Assembly (NCBI RefSeq): GCF_018812025.1
Contig: NC_063051.1
Coordinates: 254,001-318,000, forward strand
Length of the DNA stretch: 64,000 nt
Source: Megalobrama amblycephala
Lineage: Eukaryota; Chordata; Actinopteri; Cypriniformes; Xenocyprididae
Reading direction: 5' to 3'
Shown: piece after piece, positions 60,677 through 64,000 of the stretch
Position numbering within the stretch: the stretch's first letter is position 1
How the letters are laid out: each line of letters starts with the position of its first letter
The notes under the pieces: generated by a model
Told to the model about the DNA's origin: nothing
Database searches by the model: none
Seen by the model: the letters and a program-made list of their open reading frames with translations, nothing else
Translations under genes and position numbers: made by a program

Positions 60677-62205
60677 TCAGTGTTCAGCGCGAATCAGTAC
60701 ACCCCCTTTGAAAAGTAACTTTTTTTTTTTTTTTTTTAAAAACTAAATGAACACAAAAACAATTTCCAAAATGTTGACAAGACTAAGTTTAATATAACAT
60801 CTGTTTAACTTATAACATGAAATTAAGGTTAATAATATAACTTAGATATACAAATTTTTCAGTTTCACTCAAATTAGGGTGATGCAAAAATGAGTACACC
60901 CCACAACAAAAATTACTACATCTAGTACTTTGTATGGCCTCCATGATTTTTAATGACAGCACCGAGTCTTCTTGGCATGGAATGAATAGGTTGGCGATAT
61001 TTTGCAAAATCTATCTTTTTCCATTCTTCAAGAATGACCTCTTTTAGAGACTGGATGCTGGATGGAGAGTGATGCTCAACTTGTCTCTTCAGAATTCCCT
61101 ATAGCTGTTCGATTGGGTTCAGATCAGGAGCCACTGAATCACTTTCACCCTGTTCTTCAGAAATCCAACAGTGGCCTTAGATGTGCGTTTAGGATCATTG
61201 TCATGTTGGAAAAGTGCACAACGACCAAGGGCACGGAGTGATGGTAGCATCTTCTCTTTCAGTATAGAGCAGTACATCTGTGAATTCATGATGCCATCAA
61301 TGAAATGCAGCTCCCGACACCAGCAGCACTCATGCAGCCCCACATAAGGACGCTGCCACCACCATGTTTCACTGTAGGCACCATGCATTTTCCTTTGTAT
61401 TCCTCACCTTTGCGAAGCCATCAGTTCCAAAAACATTTATCTTGGTCTCATCACTCCAGAGTATAGAGTCCCAGTAGTCTTCATCTTTGTCAGCATGAGC
61501 CCTGGCAAACTCTAGGCGGGCTTTTTTGTGCCTGGGCTTTAGGAGAGGCTTCTTTTGTGGACGGCATGCCATTCCTCTGCAGTGTATGCCGTATTGTGTC
61601 ACAGGAAATAGTCGCCCCAATTTGGCTTTCTACTTCTTTAGATAACTGCTGTAAACTTGCATGCCGATTTTCTTCAACCCTTCTCATCAGAAGACACTCC
61701 TGTCGAGGTGTTAACTTCCGTGGACGACCTGAACGTCTCTGTGAGATGGTTGCAGTTTCATCTTTAAATTTTTGTACCACTTTTGCTACAGTACTCTGAC
61801 TGATACAAAGTTTCGGGTGTAAAGAAATTATTTTATTTCTCAGGTCTTGTGACATTTCTCTTCCATGTGGTGCCATTGCTGACAGCATGAAATGGGGTTT
61901 TAACACCCTTTTATAGTCAGTTGTCTGCTGGACACCTGTGTAATGAATAATTAGACTCACCTGTGGTTGAATTCTTGTTAAATTAGACATTTGTAGTCTA
62001 AAATTTAGCTTTGCTCCAGAGACTTTCAGTGGGGTGTATTCTTTTTTGCATCACCCTAATTTGAGTAAAACTGAAAATTTTGCTCTCTAAGTTATATTAT
62101 TAACCTTTCATATTATAAGTTAAACAGATATATAAAAATATATAAAAAGTCTTGTCAACATTTTGGAAATTGTTTTTGTGTTCATTGAGATATATATATA
62201 TATAT
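60677..62205 (-). mobile_element. Tc1-like element with long inverted repeats (IR/DR type)
   Basis: Inverted repeats of about 170-220 bp lie at about 60677-60903 and 62031-62205 and share caatttccaaaatgttgaca. The left repeat has two direct-repeat motifs, agtacacccc near 60697 and 60893, the IR/DR layout seen in Sleeping-Beauty-type elements. The outer end of the right repeat has been lost into an AT-repeat. Confidence 0.8.
60922..61876 (-). pseudogene. Tc1-like transposase pseudogene (minus strand)
   Basis: Starts at ATG 61876 (MAPHGREMSQDLRNKI). A paired-type helix-turn-helix region follows, then the AT-hook-like SGRPRKLTPRQE, the catalytic domain with [12 protein letters not shown] (first Asp), FQHDNDPKRTS (second Asp) and PDLNPIEQL (Glu), then a stop codon directly after that motif, and an end at TAG 60922-60924. 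At least two frameshifts and one internal stop break it. The length (about 955 bp) is close to a full 340-residue Tc1 transposase, so all domains were once present. It is inactive. Confidence 0.9.
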
Positions 62206-63644
62206 ATTATATATAATATGTGTGTGTAAGTATATATACAGTATATATATGGTACAGGGGATGTCAAAAAATATTGTCCATAACCCATATTACAATGTAC
62301 TTGACCAATAAAATCATTTTGTTAGTGAAGTTTTCCAGGTAAACTGATTTATGTGAAGCTCAGTCGCTCGTCTCCCTCATATCTTACGTTAAGAGTCGGT
62401 CAGTAAACATGGATCCTCCTGGCGCCTGTCAGTGCTTGTGTGGAGCAGCTGTGTCTGTGTTTACTGTCCCTGGATGATCATAACGCTGGAGCAAATGTTG
62501 TTGCTTACTGGTGTAAAATGAATACAGACTGATGTACTGTCATCACAAGCGCATGCTGCCGTTACGATTCAGATCAGCAAGTATGTAAATTGCTGGGAGT
62601 TAATGTTAGAAGGATCTTAGTGGATTTGCAAGAATCTTGTACCATAAAAATACCATGGTACATTCATTTCAGAGGTGCCATAGTTTTACCATAGTGTGAT
62701 ACCATTACAGCACCATCCATTAGAAAGAGGTGTTGGTGACACTTTACTTTATGTGTAATGCATTATTAAGGTGTTCATAGTGCATGTTATAATGCATTAT
62801 ATCTTTTCATAAATAATTGTCACCAAAGTTGAAATGCATCAATATTTCCAGATTCCTTGGTGCATCTAAAATGTGTTGTTTGTCGTGTGTTTTAACTTTC
62901 TAAAGGAATAGGTCAGTATTATAATATATTATAACTGTGGTTACAATTATTCATGAGACCATGCAGAGCATTATAACGTGCATAATTTATGCATTATATA
63001 AATGTGTATATAAGGTTATCTTCACAGCCACTCTACAGGGTGTGTTGTGTACAGTGTCACCATGACAACACACTAAGTGGACCTTTGACCCTCGGGATTG
63101 AGGTGGAGCCATAATGATATCCAGCAGCATTGCTGGGCGCCGGGCTTTATGATTTATGAGCGCTGTATGTCAGACAAGTGTCTCTGTTTCACTGACTTCT
63201 GTCTGTGGATTTACTCTCGCTCAAAGAAGGTATTTAAATGACTTGGCTTGCATGGCTTGTTCAAGTGCTTGTGAACTAGTTTCTGTTAGAAAGCTACAGA
63301 CTAAAAAGCCAGGTCAGGTAAAAAATAAGAATTTTATTTTAGATTGGTGAAGTGCTTTTGAGTTTTGTGTTGATGAGGTTGGAGTTGAAATTTATTTGAA
63401 TGTATTTGACTTTTTAATAGTGCTTTTTCACAGTATGTTTCAAGACTTTAATAAAAAGTTCCCCTGTAGTCTCACTAACTTAAGCTTTTAGAGCACTGAA
63501 AAGAAAGGTTTCTGTATTTTGTGTAAACAGTTTCAAACGTACAGTAACACTCATTCTGAGAAGTGTACAACTGAATCAAACCAGTTTTGTTTTGTGCGTT
63601 GGAACGAGTTTGAGCTCAAACTGAATTCTCTCATTTATCCTTAG
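62206..63644 (+). other. Intergenic / smpd2 5' region
   Basis: An (AT)n/TATATA stretch at about 62187-62250. A dispersed repeat at about 62740-63020 (gtaatgcattattaag and inverted partners). 63050-63640 is unique. No coding exon seen. Confidence 0.4.
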
Positions 63645-63719
63645 AGACCAACCCAAAAGACTTATCGCCATGACGACCTCAGCACCAATCAGATTACGTG
63701 TTTTCTCTCTCAACTGCTG
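63645..63719 (+). CDS. smpd2: Neutral sphingomyelinase (SMPD2-like), first coding exon, partial gene
   Basis: SMPD2 (nSMase1) is a Mg2+-dependent, membrane-associated phosphodiesterase of the DNase I-like fold that splits sphingomyelin into ceramide and phosphocholine. An acceptor-like ttatccttag ends at 63644. The ATG is at 63670 (context atcgccATGa), and 16 codons plus two bases follow before the donor GTAAGT at 63720. The peptide MTTSAPIRLRVFSLNC(W) matches the start of SMPD2, whose RLR.F.LNCWG strand carries the metal-binding Asn. The rest lies beyond the window. The short length limits certainty. The a/b paralogue is not determined. Confidence 0.7.
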
Positions 63720-63720
63720 G

Positions 63721-64000
63721 TAAGTTCACTCTTTACATCGAAGCACGTTTCCTTTTGTTGAAGAAATGCACTCAGAATTCCGATATTCCTAAATTATATC
63801 GGAATCCTACTGAGAATATTTTATGTAAATATTAAGAATATTGGGTTTTTATTTGTTTTTGTACTAAAGCCAAAACAAATCTGAAAAATATTGACTTTGT
63901 ATTAACTTAGCATATCCTTTTCTACAAAATATTTGTTTTCATAAACATATTTTTAATTAAAATAAAATGCATTTGTTTAGAGATATTCATAATAAATATA
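63721..64000 (+). other. smpd2: smpd2 intron 1 start
   Basis: AT-rich intronic sequence to the window edge. No further exon. Confidence 0.5.

Overview
The window is nuclear DNA from a teleost fish. The repeat content (very common TTAA-flanked inverted-repeat MITEs, hAT-type elements with 8-bp target duplications, Tc1 relics, a Ty3/gypsy-like LTR element, CA/GATA microsatellites) looks like a cyprinid such as a carp, goldfish or Danio relative. That placement is inference from repeat style and gene sequence; no species can be fixed. There are no prokaryotic genes, tRNA genes or CRISPR arrays.

The main gene is a complete TEAD3 orthologue (TEA-domain transcription factor of the Hippo/YAP pathway) on the + strand. 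Its coding exons run from 30270 to 55496. A putative GC-box promoter and non-coding first exon lie at about 7600-7864, so intron 1 would be about 22 kb. I assembled the coding exons by hand with intact GT/AG splice sites and continuous phase, giving a 433-residue protein. Translation appears to begin at an ATT codon in a strong Kozak context, 39 bases after an in-frame TAG in the same exon. The end of the TEA DNA-binding domain is encoded by two tandem 63-nt exons (41563-41625 and 41744-41806) that are homologous and look mutually exclusive. A 12-nt microexon (43010-43021) and a candidate 57-nt cassette exon (45560-45616) follow. A 3' UTR of about 2.4 kb runs to an AATAAA at 57891.

Downstream on the same strand, the first coding exon of a neutral sphingomyelinase gene (smpd2-like) begins at 63670 and is cut off by the window edge.

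Region by region: 0.4-4.5 kb is a transposon cluster made of a MADF-carrying foldback element next to a TIR element that has been entered by a young LTR retrotransposon with exact TSDs. 4.5-7.6 kb is AT-rich intergenic DNA with MITEs. 7.6-30.2 kb is the promoter and large first intron, rich in DNA-transposon relics and minisatellites but with several non-repetitive stretches that could be regulatory. 30.2-55.5 kb is the tead3 coding region with intronic hairpin, hAT and Tc1 insertions. 55.5-57.9 kb is the tead3 3' UTR. 58-63.6 kb is intergenic with a degenerate Tc1 element on the minus strand. All assignments come from reading the sequence; no database search was run.
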